Notes under the pieces: model-generated
Database searches by the model: none
Told to the model about the DNA's origin: nothing
What the model saw: the letters and a program-made list of their open reading frames with translations, nothing else
NCBI GenBank assembly: GCA_026391005.1
Contig: JAPLEV010000019.1
Span: 43,137-107,136 of the forward strand
Source of the DNA: Flavobacteriia bacterium
GTDB taxonomy: Bacteria; Bacteroidota; Bacteroidia; Flavobacteriales_D; Crocinitomicaceae
Length of the DNA stretch: 64,000 bases
Direction of reading: 5' to 3'
Translations under genes and position numbers: made by a program
Shown: piece by piece, positions 27,381-36,451 of the stretch
Layout: the number at the start of each line of letters is the position of its first letter
How positions within the stretch are numbered: position 1 is the stretch's first letter

Positions 27381-27417
27381 AAAAGCCAGTCATCCGCCGC
27401 GGCGGAGACTGGCTTTT
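27381..27417 (-). terminator. Terminator of tRNA-fMet
   Basis: AAAAGCCAGTC and GACTGGCTTTT form an 11-bp stem, and the loop contains the 12-base palindrome CCGCCGCGGCGG, which lengthens the hairpin. On the minus strand it starts 6 nt after the tRNA and ends in a run of T. Confidence 0.8.
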
Positions 27418-27422
27418 CTTAG

Positions 27423-27495
<73 letters not shown>

Positions 27496-27528
27496 ATATC
27501 TTTTTATTGCTCTATTTTAATTTCTTTG

Positions 27529-27587
27529 TCGGGTTTCAACCGACGAGCTACTCCCGAAACTTCGGGACTCACCCCGCAATATATCTT
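27529..27587 (-). pseudogene. Decayed 5' half of a second tRNA-fMet
   Basis: CACCCCGCAATAT (27570-27582) and CGACGAGCTAC (27541-27551) match bases 27487-27499 and 27467-27477 of the intact tRNA gene exactly and in the same order. Between them the D-arm is replaced by a small hairpin (CCCGAA/TTCGGG), and the T-arm and 3' acceptor are missing. It lies between the promoter and the intact tRNA, so it would be transcribed as leader. Confidence 0.65.
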
Positions 27588-27618
27588 AGTAGTTATTTCT
27601 GAATCAAATTGCGTTTTG

Positions 27619-27626
27619 CAAAGATA
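27619..27626 (-). promoter_or_regulatory. TAnnTTTG promoter box of the tRNA-fMet unit
   Basis: TATCTTTG on the minus strand lies upstream of both the decayed and the intact tRNA copies, about 120 nt before the latter. It is close to the stop of the SprF-like gene at 27650. Confidence 0.55.
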
Positions 27627-27649
27627 CATACAATATTTAAATCTCCTAA

Positions 27650-28573
27650 TTAATCCATGAGTAACATTGCATTCTTAATAAATTGATTTCGAGTGTTCAG
27701 TTTAATTTTTACTCCAATTGAATGACTATTCATATTTACTTGTGCTAATGGAGAGAAGCCATACTCAAATAAATAATTGAGAATAACTACTTTTTTTATC
27801 TTGCCTCCAATTCCAAATTGAATCCCCTTCATTGAAGGCGTTCCAACAAATAGATTAACAACATCCGCATAATTCAATTTGAGCATAACATCGTATAGTA
27901 CGGGCGTAAAAAACACTTCCGAAATTCGTAGGGAAGGCACCAAGGTCCAATTAGGATTTAAGGGAAGTAAATAACGACCATATACAGAATATTGGGTACG
28001 AAAGGACGAGGAAGTGCCAATAGAAACCCAATTTTTTGCGGCAATATCATCTATCGCTAATCCAACAATGTAAGACTTGGCTTTAAATGCTATTCCAGCA
28101 GTAAATTGGGGTAAAAAGCTGGAGGAAAATCGTTGGATATTGTTTTCTTGCTCAAAAGTGCTAACTAAATCAGCGTTATAACCTACTTGAACAGCACCAA
28201 TCCCAATTCCTAAGCTAATTCTATCTTCGTTTTTTACTTGGATATTCACCGAACCGGCAACCTGAAGGCTTGTATTTGAAAATGACGCAATATTTTCATT
28301 TAATAATGTTACGCCCATTCCGAACATAGCCGCGTCACTTTTTAGATTATTGAAAGGTAATGATAAGGTAGCATTGGTTGTTTTTGGAGCTCCTTCGAAT
28401 CCAACCCATTGGGCCTTAAATGCAGTGAAAAGTTCCGCATGTTCATTCAATCCGTGATGCGCGGGGTTTATTCCGCCCCAATTCATAAAAAACGCAGTCG
28501 AATTAGGCGTCATCTGCGCAACGGAATAAGAAGTGCTGAGTAAAAATAGAAAAAAGGTTTTCAAACTTCTCAT
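27650..28573 (-). CDS. PorP/SprF family T9SS outer-membrane protein (second copy)
   Basis: This 307-residue protein starts with a signal peptide (ending TSYSVAQ) followed by the family block NSTAFFMNWGGINPAHHGLN and AQWVGFEGAPKTTNATLSLP. It continues as alternating amphipathic strands of an outer-membrane barrel. It overlaps the upstream type B sorting-domain gene by a single base (TAATG), which marks the pair as substrate plus cognate secretion partner, as in the 17-20 kb operon. Confidence 0.88.
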   Translation of the reverse strand: MRSLKTFFLFLLSTSYSVAQMTPNSTAFFMNWGGINPAHHGLNEHAELFTAFKAQWVGFEGAPKTTNATLSLPFNNLKSDAAMFGMGVTLLNENIASFSNTSLQVAGSVNIQVKNEDRISLGIGIGAVQVGYNADLVSTFEQENNIQRFSSSFLPQFTAGIAFKAKSYIVGLAIDDIAAKNWVSIGTSSSFRTQYSVYGRYLLPLNPNWTLVPSLRISEVFFTPVLYDVMLKLNYADVVNLFVGTPSMKGIQFGIGGKIKKVVILNYLFEYGFSPLAQVNMNSHSIGVKIKLNTRNQFIKNAMLLMD

Positions 28574-29403
28574 TATCTAATAATTGTAATGGTTCCTTTT
28601 TTCACGCCTAAATCACCCCCTAGATTCAATATATAAAAATAAACACCTTCTGGTAATTCACGATCATTGTAAAGTCCCGTCCAAGCATTTGTAAAATTAT
28701 AGGGGCTGGATTTATAAAGCTCAAAGCCAAAACGATTCATTATTACCATTTCATTGGCTGGATAGTCGTCTATGTTTGGGATTTGCCAAACATCATTCTT
28801 CCCATCTCCATTGGGAGAAAAAGTGTTGGGAATTTTAAAACTTCCTTTTACAAATACAGTCACATAATCTAATTTTTCGCAGCCATTAAATGTCCCTCTA
28901 AGCATGTAAGTGGTGGTTTCTTTTGGACTAGTAGTTGGCTGGAGAATTGTCGGGTTTGAAACTAAAAACCCCGGCGACCAAAGGAATTCATTGGCGCTTG
29001 AAACTGCCTGAAATTGTATGGTCGTTCCAGAATCAATATACAGATCTACACCAGCATCTAAGACAAAACTATTTACAGCAATTGGCATCGTATTAGCGGA
29101 AAGAACAATGGTAGAATCGATGCCATACTGACAAGTCACCTGAACTTCCAATAAATCTCCTTGCTGAAATCCTGTTGTGTCAAAAACTAAATTATTGCCT
29201 GAATTAACAACAAGGCCATTTAATAGCCAAGAAACCAAGGAAATTGAAGGGCAATTCTGTACATTTGCAGTAAAAGAAAGCGACTCAAGATCACAAATGG
29301 TATCCGTTTGTGGACTTAAATTAACACTAAGTGGCTGACTATTATATTGATTTGAATAAAAAACAGAAAAGAAAAGAAAGAGTTTAAAATAGTACTTATA
29401 CAT
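28573..29403 (-). CDS. Small T9SS substrate with type B (gliding-motility-associated) sorting domain
   Basis: From ATG 29403 (a TTG at 29412 is less likely) the protein is 276 residues with signal peptide MYKYYFKLFLFFSVFY. One or two Ig-like domains with cysteines fill residues 25-185. The C-terminal 90 residues are the type B sorting domain: IPNTFSPNGDGKNDVWQIPN, MNRFGFELYKSSPY and KKGTITIIR. It is short for such a protein, little more than one binding domain with its sorting tail. It is followed without a gap by its probable SprF-type partner. Confidence 0.85.
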   Translation of the reverse strand: MYKYYFKLFLFFSVFYSNQYNSQPLSVNLSPQTDTICDLESLSFTANVQNCPSISLVSWLLNGLVVNSGNNLVFDTTGFQQGDLLEVQVTCQYGIDSTIVLSANTMPIAVNSFVLDAGVDLYIDSGTTIQFQAVSSANEFLWSPGFLVSNPTILQPTTSPKETTTYMLRGTFNGCEKLDYVTVFVKGSFKIPNTFSPNGDGKNDVWQIPNIDDYPANEMVIMNRFGFELYKSSPYNFTNAWTGLYNDRELPEGVYFYILNLGGDLGVKKGTITIIR

Positions 29404-29525
29404 AAATAACAACGTGTTTCAATTCTCTAAAAAATAAATAACAAAAAGAAAAACCACCTATTTTTTTTTCCTATTTTGGCACTAAATTAGCTTGTAAAAC
29501 ACGAATATAAATAAAACTAGACTTT

Positions 29526-32500
29526 ATGCGTAAAATATACCTAACAATTATTATAGCATGTTACTTTCTAAATGCCTATTCACAGCGCGTTGATTATGAT
29601 CATACGTCCAAATGGTTTTTAGGATTTAATGTTGGCGCCACATGGAACTCAACAGATGTAAAAAACCAGACATCTGCTGGTTGGGGATTCACATTAGGCA
29701 AGTCCTATAATTATGACTACGGAAAAATCCTAAGTTTTGATCTTCGAGGAAGATACCTAAGAGGATATTGGTATGGACAAGATTTCGACACCACCTCTTT
29801 AGCTAATTATTCCGGCGGAGCATTAACTAGCTATAAAGATTCTTTAGGGTTTTCTGTCAATAATTTTCAATCTGATGTGCATCGCTTGGCACTTGAATTA
29901 GCCATTCATGCCAATAAGCTCCGCGAAAGGACGGGATTTGACCCTTACATTTTTGGTGGAGTTGGATTAACATGGAATCAAACATACGGTGATTTAAAAA
30001 ACGAATTTGGCGACTATGCATATGACGACCAATTAAACAATGGAGAGTTAAACTCCAGCATGATTGATAATAACCTAGATGGTATTTTTGATACCCCCCT
30101 CGATGGAAGCAGCGACAAATTCAAGGTTAATTTTATGCCAAGCCTCGGCTTTGGACTAGGTTATCAAGTTGGAAAACGTGTCTCAATAGGAATCGAGCAC
30201 AAAACAACTTTTACCCTTGATGATAACTTCGATGGCTATATTTCTACAAGTCCGCGCACAAAAAACGATCGCTATCATTACACCTCTTTTTACATTGAAT
30301 TTAGATTCAGAACAAACGAAAGTACGAGCAGCAGTGATGAAACTACAAATACCAATACATCAAACAACATTAATAACTTTAATACCGCATGTCCAAAACC
30401 AGTTATTACCGTTTCACAAAATGCTGTAACTGGAACTAATAATTCCTATCTCTTAGAAGCGACGATTACAAACGTTAATAATGCCAATGAAATTACTGTA
30501 AGCAACCAAAATGGCGCAAATATTCCTTTTAATTATATTATTAATCAAAACAAATTACAAGCCACAGTATCCTTAATGCCAGGGGCCAATACGTTTACAA
30601 TTACCGCTCAAAATAATTGCGGCAAAGAAGTGAAATCGATCACCGTGAATTATAACCCATGTATAAATCCTACGATAATCATTACCAACCCAAGTTCGAG
30701 AGATATGACCGTAACATCCCCGAGTTATGTGTTTTCTGCGATTGTCCAAAACGTTTCTAATCGACAAGGGATTTCATTATTTGTAAATAATACAAGCATA
30801 AGTAATTTTACGTTTAATGCATCCACCGGACAAATTCAAAGTAATTTACTATTGAATGCCGGAAGCAATGTAATTCGTGTTGAAGCGCTCAATAACTGTG
30901 GTACGATTTCAGCATCTACAACTATCATTTATAATAATTGTATTGTTCCACAATTACAATTGATTAATCCTTCAGCGTCTGGATCAACAGTCAGTACTAG
31001 TGCCATTAATATAAAAGTTAATGCAACAGGTTTTATGAATCGAAATGAATTCACCATATTACATAATGGTGTTCAAATTTCAAACTTTACCATGAATAAT
31101 AACTTGTTGGAGATTCCATTGCAACTTTCCCTTGGTTTGAATACCATTACCATTAATGGTACAAATTTATGTGGTTCAGATGCTACTTCTTTTACTGTTA
31201 CCTACCAAAATTGTGTTGCGCCGATCATTTCATTGATTAATCCAGCAAACAACATAAGTACAACAATAACTGGAGCATATCGATGCAGAATGAAAGTGGA
31301 AAATAGTCAGCAAAACAATATTCAAGTGATGCTTAATAATCAGCCAATTAGCAACTTTACATATAATGCTGCCACAAAAATCCTAGAAGCTAGTTTGACC
31401 TTAATTACTGGAGCGAATACCATCGTAATTAACGCAAGCAACCCATGTGGAACAGATGTAGAAACCGTATATATCAATAACGAGAATTGTAAAAGTCCTA
31501 CCGTTGTCATAAATGGAACGAACAATACAACAGTCGTAAATTCCTCCTACACTTGGACGGCACAAATTCAAAATATTGCTAACGCACAGGGGATTTCAGT
31601 AAGTCATAACGGCAATCCAATAAATTTTGATTATTCCAATGGAATAGTTACCTGTTTCTCGACCTTACAACTTGGCAATAATACATTTCTTGTTAGCGCT
31701 AAAAACGGATGTGGCAAAGACAGCAAGAGTTTAACTGTACAATTAATTCAATGTGAACAACCCAGCGTCTCAATAAATGGAGAGTCAGGATCAACTGTAA
31801 CTTCAGCTGTTTATTTATTAAGTGCCAATGTAATAAATATGGCTTCATCACAAGGAATTACGCTTACCTTCAACGGTTCACCAATCAATAATTTTACGTA
31901 TCTAAATAATGAGCTTTCAGCGAACATTAATTTAATTCCTGGAGAGAATACATTTGTATTAAGCGCTATCAATGCCTGCGGAAATGGTACAGAAACATTT
32001 ATAATCTATTATAATCAATGTGATGCTCCCATCGTTACTTTGACTGCTGATTTGCCAAATAATTCAATTACAGAAGCTACAAACTTAACCTTGAATGCTT
32101 CCATTGCAAATTACGACAATCAAACGGTAATTCAGGTAACAAAAAATGGCAATATATTGAGTGGATACACCAACAATAACGGACAAATATCCGGCACTAT
32201 CAATTTACCATTGGGAATTACTACACTAATTGTTACTGCGTCTAACCAATGTGGGCAAGACACAAAGACTTATGTAATTAATAGATGTAAAGCTCCGACC
32301 ATTGCATTAATTAGCCCGAACAATGAGAATTCAAATGCCTCAACTTCAAGTTCTTTCATTCAGCTTAATTTAGCAAATGTTGAAAATATTAATATGGTTA
32401 CTGTTACACAGAATGGCCTTGCATTAACAAATTTAACACTCTCTACAACTATTTTAGGAGGGGCGGTAACCTTACAACCTGGCACCAATACATTCCTTGT

Positions 32501-32879
32501 TAGTGTAAATACACCTTGCGGTATGGTAACGAAGACCTTTGTGATATTTTATACACAACAAAATAATGGAAATATTATCCCACCAAAAGAATCTGGGAAT
32601 AATGGGGAAGAAAAATCTGCTGAGCCAATAACGCCTGTTAAACCAGTAACTCCAGAACCTGTTAAACCAAAACCTGTAACGCCTGAGCCCGTTAAACCAG
32701 TAACTCCAGAACCTGTTAAACCGAAACCAGTTAAACCAGTAACACCAGAGCCTGTTAAGCCTGTAACACCAGAGCCGGAAAAACCTGTAACACCAGAGCC
32801 GGAAAAACCAAAAAAACCAATAAATCCAAAAATTGCTAATCCTACTGAGAAGAAAGCTGAGGAAAAAGGTGGTGGATAA
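29526..32879 (+). CDS. Outer-membrane barrel protein with eight Ig-like repeats and a Pro/Lys-rich tail
   Basis: This 1117-residue exported protein has a signal peptide (MRKIYLTIIIACYFLNAYSQ). Residues 25-265 look like an eight-strand outer-membrane barrel (YIFGGVGLTWNQTYGD, GFGLGYQVGKRVSIGIEH, SFYIEFRFR). Residues 283-1030 contain eight tandem Ig-like repeats of about 88-92 residues, most with a Cys at the unit start and a second in an N-x-CG motif late in the unit, probably disulfide-bonded. The last 80 residues are about nine KPVTPEP/KPKP units and a charged end (KKAEEKGGG). No T9SS sorting tail is present. The tail resembles TonB-type periplasmic spacers. Function unknown; adhesion or envelope bridging are options. 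Confidence 0.75.
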   Translation: MRKIYLTIIIACYFLNAYSQRVDYDHTSKWFLGFNVGATWNSTDVKNQTSAGWGFTLGKSYNYDYGKILSFDLRGRYLRGYWYGQDFDTTSLANYSGGALTSYKDSLGFSVNNFQSDVHRLALELAIHANKLRERTGFDPYIFGGVGLTWNQTYGDLKNEFGDYAYDDQLNNGELNSSMIDNNLDGIFDTPLDGSSDKFKVNFMPSLGFGLGYQVGKRVSIGIEHKTTFTLDDNFDGYISTSPRTKNDRYHYTSFYIEFRFRTNESTSSSDETTNTNTSNNINNFNTACPKPVITVSQNAVTGTNNSYLLEATITNVNNANEITVSNQNGANIPFNYIINQNKLQATVSLMPGANTFTITAQNNCGKEVKSITVNYNPCINPTIIITNPSSRDMTVTSPSYVFSAIVQNVSNRQGISLFVNNTSISNFTFNASTGQIQSNLLLNAGSNVIRVEALNNCGTISASTTIIYNNCIVPQLQLINPSASGSTVSTSAINIKVNATGFMNRNEFTILHNGVQISNFTMNNNLLEIPLQLSLGLNTITINGTNLCGSDATSFTVTYQNCVAPIISLINPANNISTTITGAYRCRMKVENSQQNNIQVMLNNQPISNFTYNAATKILEASLTLITGANTIVINASNPCGTDVETVYINNENCKSPTVVINGTNNTTVVNSSYTWTAQIQNIANAQGISVSHNGNPINFDYSNGIVTCFSTLQLGNNTFLVSAKNGCGKDSKSLTVQLIQCEQPSVSINGESGSTVTSAVYLLSANVINMASSQGITLTFNGSPINNFTYLNNELSANINLIPGENTFVLSAINACGNGTETFIIYYNQCDAPIVTLTADLPNNSITEATNLTLNASIANYDNQTVIQVTKNGNILSGYTNNNGQISGTINLPLGITTLIVTASNQCGQDTKTYVINRCKAPTIALISPNNENSNASTSSSFIQLNLANVENINMVTVTQNGLALTNLTLSTTILGGAVTLQPGTNTFLVSVNTPCGMVTKTFVIFYTQQNNGNIIPPKESGNNGEEKSAEPITPVKPVTPEPVKPKPVTPEPVKPVTPEPVKPKPVKPVTPEPVKPVTPEPEKPVTPEPEKPKKPINPKIANPTEKKAEEKGGG
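32630..32815 (+). repeat. In-gene tandem repeat coding KPVTPEP units
   Basis: About 190 bases repeat cct-gtt-aaa-cca and gta-aca-cca-gag type codon blocks in units of 12-27 bases, with synonymous variation. All units are multiples of three, so slippage would change tail length without breaking the frame. Confidence 0.8.
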
Positions 32880-32928
32880 TTAGAATCCATTTTATTAAGA
32901 TTTACTTTTCAAAACCGAATCAAATTAG

Positions 32929-32936
32929 TAACTTCG
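32929..32936 (+). promoter_or_regulatory. TAnnTTCG promoter box of the PpiD-like gene
   Basis: TAACTTCG ends 21 nt before the ATG at 32958, a usual leader length. Confidence 0.45.
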
Positions 32937-32957
32937 CGCTTCTAAAAATATGTTATT

Positions 32958-35192
32958 ATGGCAATAATTGGGAAAATTCGTGAGAAATCGGGCCTTTTGG
33001 TTGGAATAGTTGGACTAGCTTTATTGGCTTTTGTTTTAGGCGACTATCAGAGTATGTTTGGGCGAAGTGAGGGAAAATACGGTATAGGCCTTGTTTATGG
33101 AAAGAAAGTTAATATTGAAAATTACTCAAATCTGAGTTTTAGAGTACAAGAACAGGATCGATCTCAAGCAGCTCAAGAACAAAAGGAATTCGGTGAGGCG
33201 GAAATAGCTGGTGCAAGTGATAAAGCATGGAATTTTATGGTTGATTCCATTCTTCTGAACAAAGAATATGAGGCATTAGGAATAAGTGTTTCGGATAAAG
33301 AGTTTAATGCCTATCTATTGGCAAGTGATGGTTTTCCAATACTTCAAGATTTAGCAAAATTTTTCACTGATTCAATAACTGGTGCTGTTTCAGAGCAATC
33401 CACTATAGCCGGTCGTCAGAAATTACAGGAGACAATTAAGCAATTAAAAACGAGTAAAGAAGCTGGTGCAAAACAACAATGGGAAGGGACCAAAAAATAT
33501 TACACAGACCGTCGTAAGCAAGAAAAATATTTTGCACTTTTAGGTCAAGGTTTATATGTCACTAAATTAGAAGCAGAACAAGCATTTGTTGAGCAGAAAG
33601 AAACTAAAAGTATTTCTTTTGTCCAAAGACTTTACAGCGATATCAGTGACCTCGATGCAAACGTCAAGGTTAAAGAAGACGAGCTAACTTCTTATTACAA
33701 CGCACATAAATCAGATTCTAAATATAAAAACAGAGAATCAACTCGTGAAATAAAATTATTTGAAGTTGCTATTCAACCATCTAAACAAGATACTACCGAT
33801 TTTTCTAACATAATAATGAAGCTAAAAGCTGAGTTTTTAACTTCAAATAATGATTCAATATTTGTTATGAAGGAAAGTGAAGATAAAATATATTTTGGTG
33901 ACAAAAGAGGAACGGCTGTGCCCAAAGGACACGAGAAGTCGAACCGATTCATGACTTACCCACCGGACTATGATACCATATTTAAATTAGCGACTATTGG
34001 CCAATTAGTAGGTCCATATTCAATGAATGATAAAATGTATATTTCGAAAGTAATTGGATTTACACCCTCCAAGTTAAAAGCAAGGCACTTATTAATCGCC
34101 ACCAACGGATCAAAAGACGCCAAAGTTATTGCAGCAAAAAAGAAAACTGCCGATAGTCTATTGAAAGTAATCAACAAAAATAATTTTACGGAACTTGTCA
34201 TGAAATATAGTGATGATCCAGGTTCGAAAGATAAAGGAGGTCTCTATGAAAATTTCTTGGAGGGAGAAATGGTAAGTGAATTTGGAGGATTTTGTGCAAA
34301 TAACCCTGTTGGAAAAATTGCTGTTGTAAAGACTGATTTTGGATTTCATATTATAGAGATTTTAGAGAAGGGAAATTCGAAATTCCCTGTGCTAACCACT
34401 ATTGTAAAAAGTTTTAAGCCATCAGAAGGAACCGTTTTAGATAAAGATGCGGAAGTGAATACGCTGCTTGATAATTTATCCGAAATAATTGCTAAGATAG
34501 ATGATCCTATTAAAAAAATAGAAATGTTTGACACGATGGTAAGACAAGCGAACTATTTTGTAAGACCAATATCTATTGAAGATAATGATCCCAAAATTTT
34601 TGGTTTAAACAGCGAAACAGTTACTGATAAAATCTTGGAATTAGCCTATGAGGAGGATGCTGCTGTAGGTACATTAATCGCTTCTGCAATAAAAGATAAG
34701 GAAAAGTATATAGTTGCTATTGTATCTGCAATTAAAGAGAAGGGTGAGCCCACTTATGAGCAAGCGAGAAGTCAAATGGAAAAGGATCTTATAGAAGAAA
34801 AGAAAGCGAAAATTCTAATCAACCAAATGGTAAAAACAAAGGATTTAGCTTTATTAGCAACTAAAGGTAAAACAACCGTTGTAAATGCTGAAATCAACTT
34901 CGGCAACCCTGCAATGGGAAATGTAGGGTATGAGCCGGAAATTATTGGTTCTTTATTTTCTAACATTAAAGATGGCCAAACAACCCTTCCTTTGAAGGGC
35001 AAAATGGGCGTTTATACCATTAAAGTAATTAAAACAACGAAAGCCCCAGTTGGAAGTAATTATACTGCTGAACGCGATCAAATTCTTAATACTTTAAAAG
35101 GCGCTCTTCAAAATGAAATCTTGGCGGCTCTTAAGAAAAAAGCTGGTGTGATTGACAATAGAAAACTTTATAATCTTCGCGTTAGACTGTAA
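32958..35192 (+). CDS. ppiD: Periplasmic peptidyl-prolyl isomerase, PpiD/SurA type
   Basis: This 744-residue protein has one N-terminal membrane anchor (GLLVGIVGLALLAFVLGDY) and a periplasmic body with an N-terminal SurA-like chaperone region. A parvulin (rotamase) domain lies at about 375-475: KARHLLIATNG, ELVMKYSDDPGSKDKGG and TDFGFHIIEIL. A second, degenerate C-terminal domain follows. It assists folding of proteins leaving the Sec translocon, fitting the many secreted and outer-membrane proteins here. The start region, MAIIGKIREKSG, is typical of Bacteroidota PpiD. Confidence 0.9.
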   Translation: MAIIGKIREKSGLLVGIVGLALLAFVLGDYQSMFGRSEGKYGIGLVYGKKVNIENYSNLSFRVQEQDRSQAAQEQKEFGEAEIAGASDKAWNFMVDSILLNKEYEALGISVSDKEFNAYLLASDGFPILQDLAKFFTDSITGAVSEQSTIAGRQKLQETIKQLKTSKEAGAKQQWEGTKKYYTDRRKQEKYFALLGQGLYVTKLEAEQAFVEQKETKSISFVQRLYSDISDLDANVKVKEDELTSYYNAHKSDSKYKNRESTREIKLFEVAIQPSKQDTTDFSNIIMKLKAEFLTSNNDSIFVMKESEDKIYFGDKRGTAVPKGHEKSNRFMTYPPDYDTIFKLATIGQLVGPYSMNDKMYISKVIGFTPSKLKARHLLIATNGSKDAKVIAAKKKTADSLLKVINKNNFTELVMKYSDDPGSKDKGGLYENFLEGEMVSEFGGFCANNPVGKIAVVKTDFGFHIIEILEKGNSKFPVLTTIVKSFKPSEGTVLDKDAEVNTLLDNLSEIIAKIDDPIKKIEMFDTMVRQANYFVRPISIEDNDPKIFGLNSETVTDKILELAYEEDAAVGTLIASAIKDKEKYIVAIVSAIKEKGEPTYEQARSQMEKDLIEEKKAKILINQMVKTKDLALLATKGKTTVVNAEINFGNPAMGNVGYEPEIIGSLFSNIKDGQTTLPLKGKMGVYTIKVIKTTKAPVGSNYTAERDQILNTLKGALQNEILAALKKKAGVIDNRKLYNLRVRL

Positions 35193-35237
35193 CTTCTTTT
35201 GAACTAAATCGCTGAGCGGAAGTTTACTCAAAAAACG

Positions 35238-36323
35238 TTACTGTTTTCTGAATATAAATTCTTTTCCAATTCGAATAACGAAATTTCCTATTGCCGGATC
35301 TGCTTTATAATAATCCGTGGATAATATTTGTGCATTTGAATTTAGAGCTGCATTAAACCGTTCATAGTTATTGGCACGTGCCTCTAGCGTTCCTGCATCC
35401 GTTCGCGTTCGTACAATATATTCGTCAGTAAGCTTATTTATTTGTATTTCATTATCAATTGGGTCATTTCGCAATAAAAAAAGCGTATTTACATCTGCTT
35501 GATCTCCATAAACAAATAATGGACGTTCTCCTTTATTATCATATAAATCAATATTATCACCCTCCAAAATAATAAAAACTTTTCCTCGAGAATCTGATAA
35601 TAATGGCCATCCTTCTTTATTTATTCTTTCCCTTATGGAAGAATAATTTTTCTTCATTTGACTAGGAGTAAATAATTGATCAGGAGCAAAAATTGACTTA
35701 ACAAGGCTATCCAAAAGATTAAATGTACTAGCAGTAAATTTAGTTGCTCGTTTAAAACCAAGAAAACGCAAGAAAGAGGATAAATCAGCTGGACTTGTGG
35801 CTTTAATCTCGATATTGATAAAAATGGGGCAATGCATCGGATTTCGCTCACTCCAAGATTGAAGCTCTTCTAAAGCATCTTCCAGCGTATGATAATTTGT
35901 TTCATAATCAATATCAGCGATATGCAACACTTTAAATCCAGGGGTTTGTAATCCCTCTGCATTTGATTTTTTCTTCATGCCAAAAATAAACGAATTGATT
36001 TTTCTCTTGTCAAATTTGCGCCCCTTCGAATCGTAATAGATATCGAATTCGAATCCTCGTATCATAAAATCATTAAGTTGAGTACTTAATAATTCATGTC
36101 CATATTCCAACTGAATAGGGTTATTTTCTTCGCCAATTTTATTTTTTACTTTCGCCAGAAATTTGAGAACCTTAGCATCAGGTTTTTTCTTATAGCTATT
36201 GTGTGAGGCAAGAATGCGGATATCATTAAGATATAAAGCTTTCGTTTCTTGAGAAAAGGAGATAACACTTGTAAATTTGGTTAACAAAAAAATACAAACA
36301 AAATAAATAAATACGTCTTTCAT
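35238..36323 (-). CDS. Exported phosphoinositide phospholipase C-like protein (PI-PLC, Ca2+-dependent type)
   Basis: The ATG at 36323 gives signal peptide MKDVFIYFVCIFLLTKFTSV; the longer reading to 36368 adds nothing recognisable. The 361-residue protein has the TIM-barrel phosphodiesterase pattern: the first catalytic His in ILASHNSYK, metal/active-site acids in RGFEFDIYYD, the second His in KVLHIADIDYETN and INIEIK on a later strand. These fit the Ca2+-dependent PI-PLC family of secreted bacterial enzymes. The natural substrate may be a different phosphodiester than phosphoinositides. Convergent with ppiD. Confidence 0.75.
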   Translation of the reverse strand: MKDVFIYFVCIFLLTKFTSVISFSQETKALYLNDIRILASHNSYKKKPDAKVLKFLAKVKNKIGEENNPIQLEYGHELLSTQLNDFMIRGFEFDIYYDSKGRKFDKRKINSFIFGMKKKSNAEGLQTPGFKVLHIADIDYETNYHTLEDALEELQSWSERNPMHCPIFINIEIKATSPADLSSFLRFLGFKRATKFTASTFNLLDSLVKSIFAPDQLFTPSQMKKNYSSIRERINKEGWPLLSDSRGKVFIILEGDNIDLYDNKGERPLFVYGDQADVNTLFLLRNDPIDNEIQINKLTDEYIVRTRTDAGTLEARANNYERFNAALNSNAQILSTDYYKADPAIGNFVIRIGKEFIFRKQ

Positions 36324-36440
36324 AAGCACTTCATTAAAACAATCAACTAAAAAAACCCTTCTAAGCACTCAAACCACTAATGCTCATTGTATTTAACTTT
36401 AAAATAATATCTAAAGTAAGGTTTTGAATAGCGAAATACT

Positions 36441-36448
36441 TACTTTTG
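36441..36448 (+). promoter_or_regulatory. TAnnTTTG promoter box 3 nt from the start of a T9SS substrate
   Basis: TACTTTTG ends 3 nt before the ATG at 36452, another case where box and start codon nearly touch. Confidence 0.55.
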
Positions 36449-36451
36449 ATT

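Larger units (their letters stand above)
27076..27422. other. Repeat-rich junction between the DoxX remnant and the initiator tRNA
   Basis: No gene is supported in these 347 bases. They hold a purine-rich imperfect inverted repeat (27108-27185), a terminator-like hairpin with arms AAAAGCGC (27191-27198) and GCGCTTTT (27215-27222), a 16-base copy of the tRNA 3' end (27229-27244), a near-duplicate string GAAAAGCCAGACCG (27298-27311; related copy near 27083), an inverted pair TTTTTGCATT (27327-27336) / AATGCAAAAA (27375-27384), and the tRNA terminator. Open frames across it are shadows of this structure. Confidence 0.7.

Noticed and set aside
32549..32890. 113-codon Gly/Ser/Thr-rich frame opposite the proline tail
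   Set aside because: It is the antisense shadow of the KPVTPEP codons, with the repeat pattern expected from that strand.
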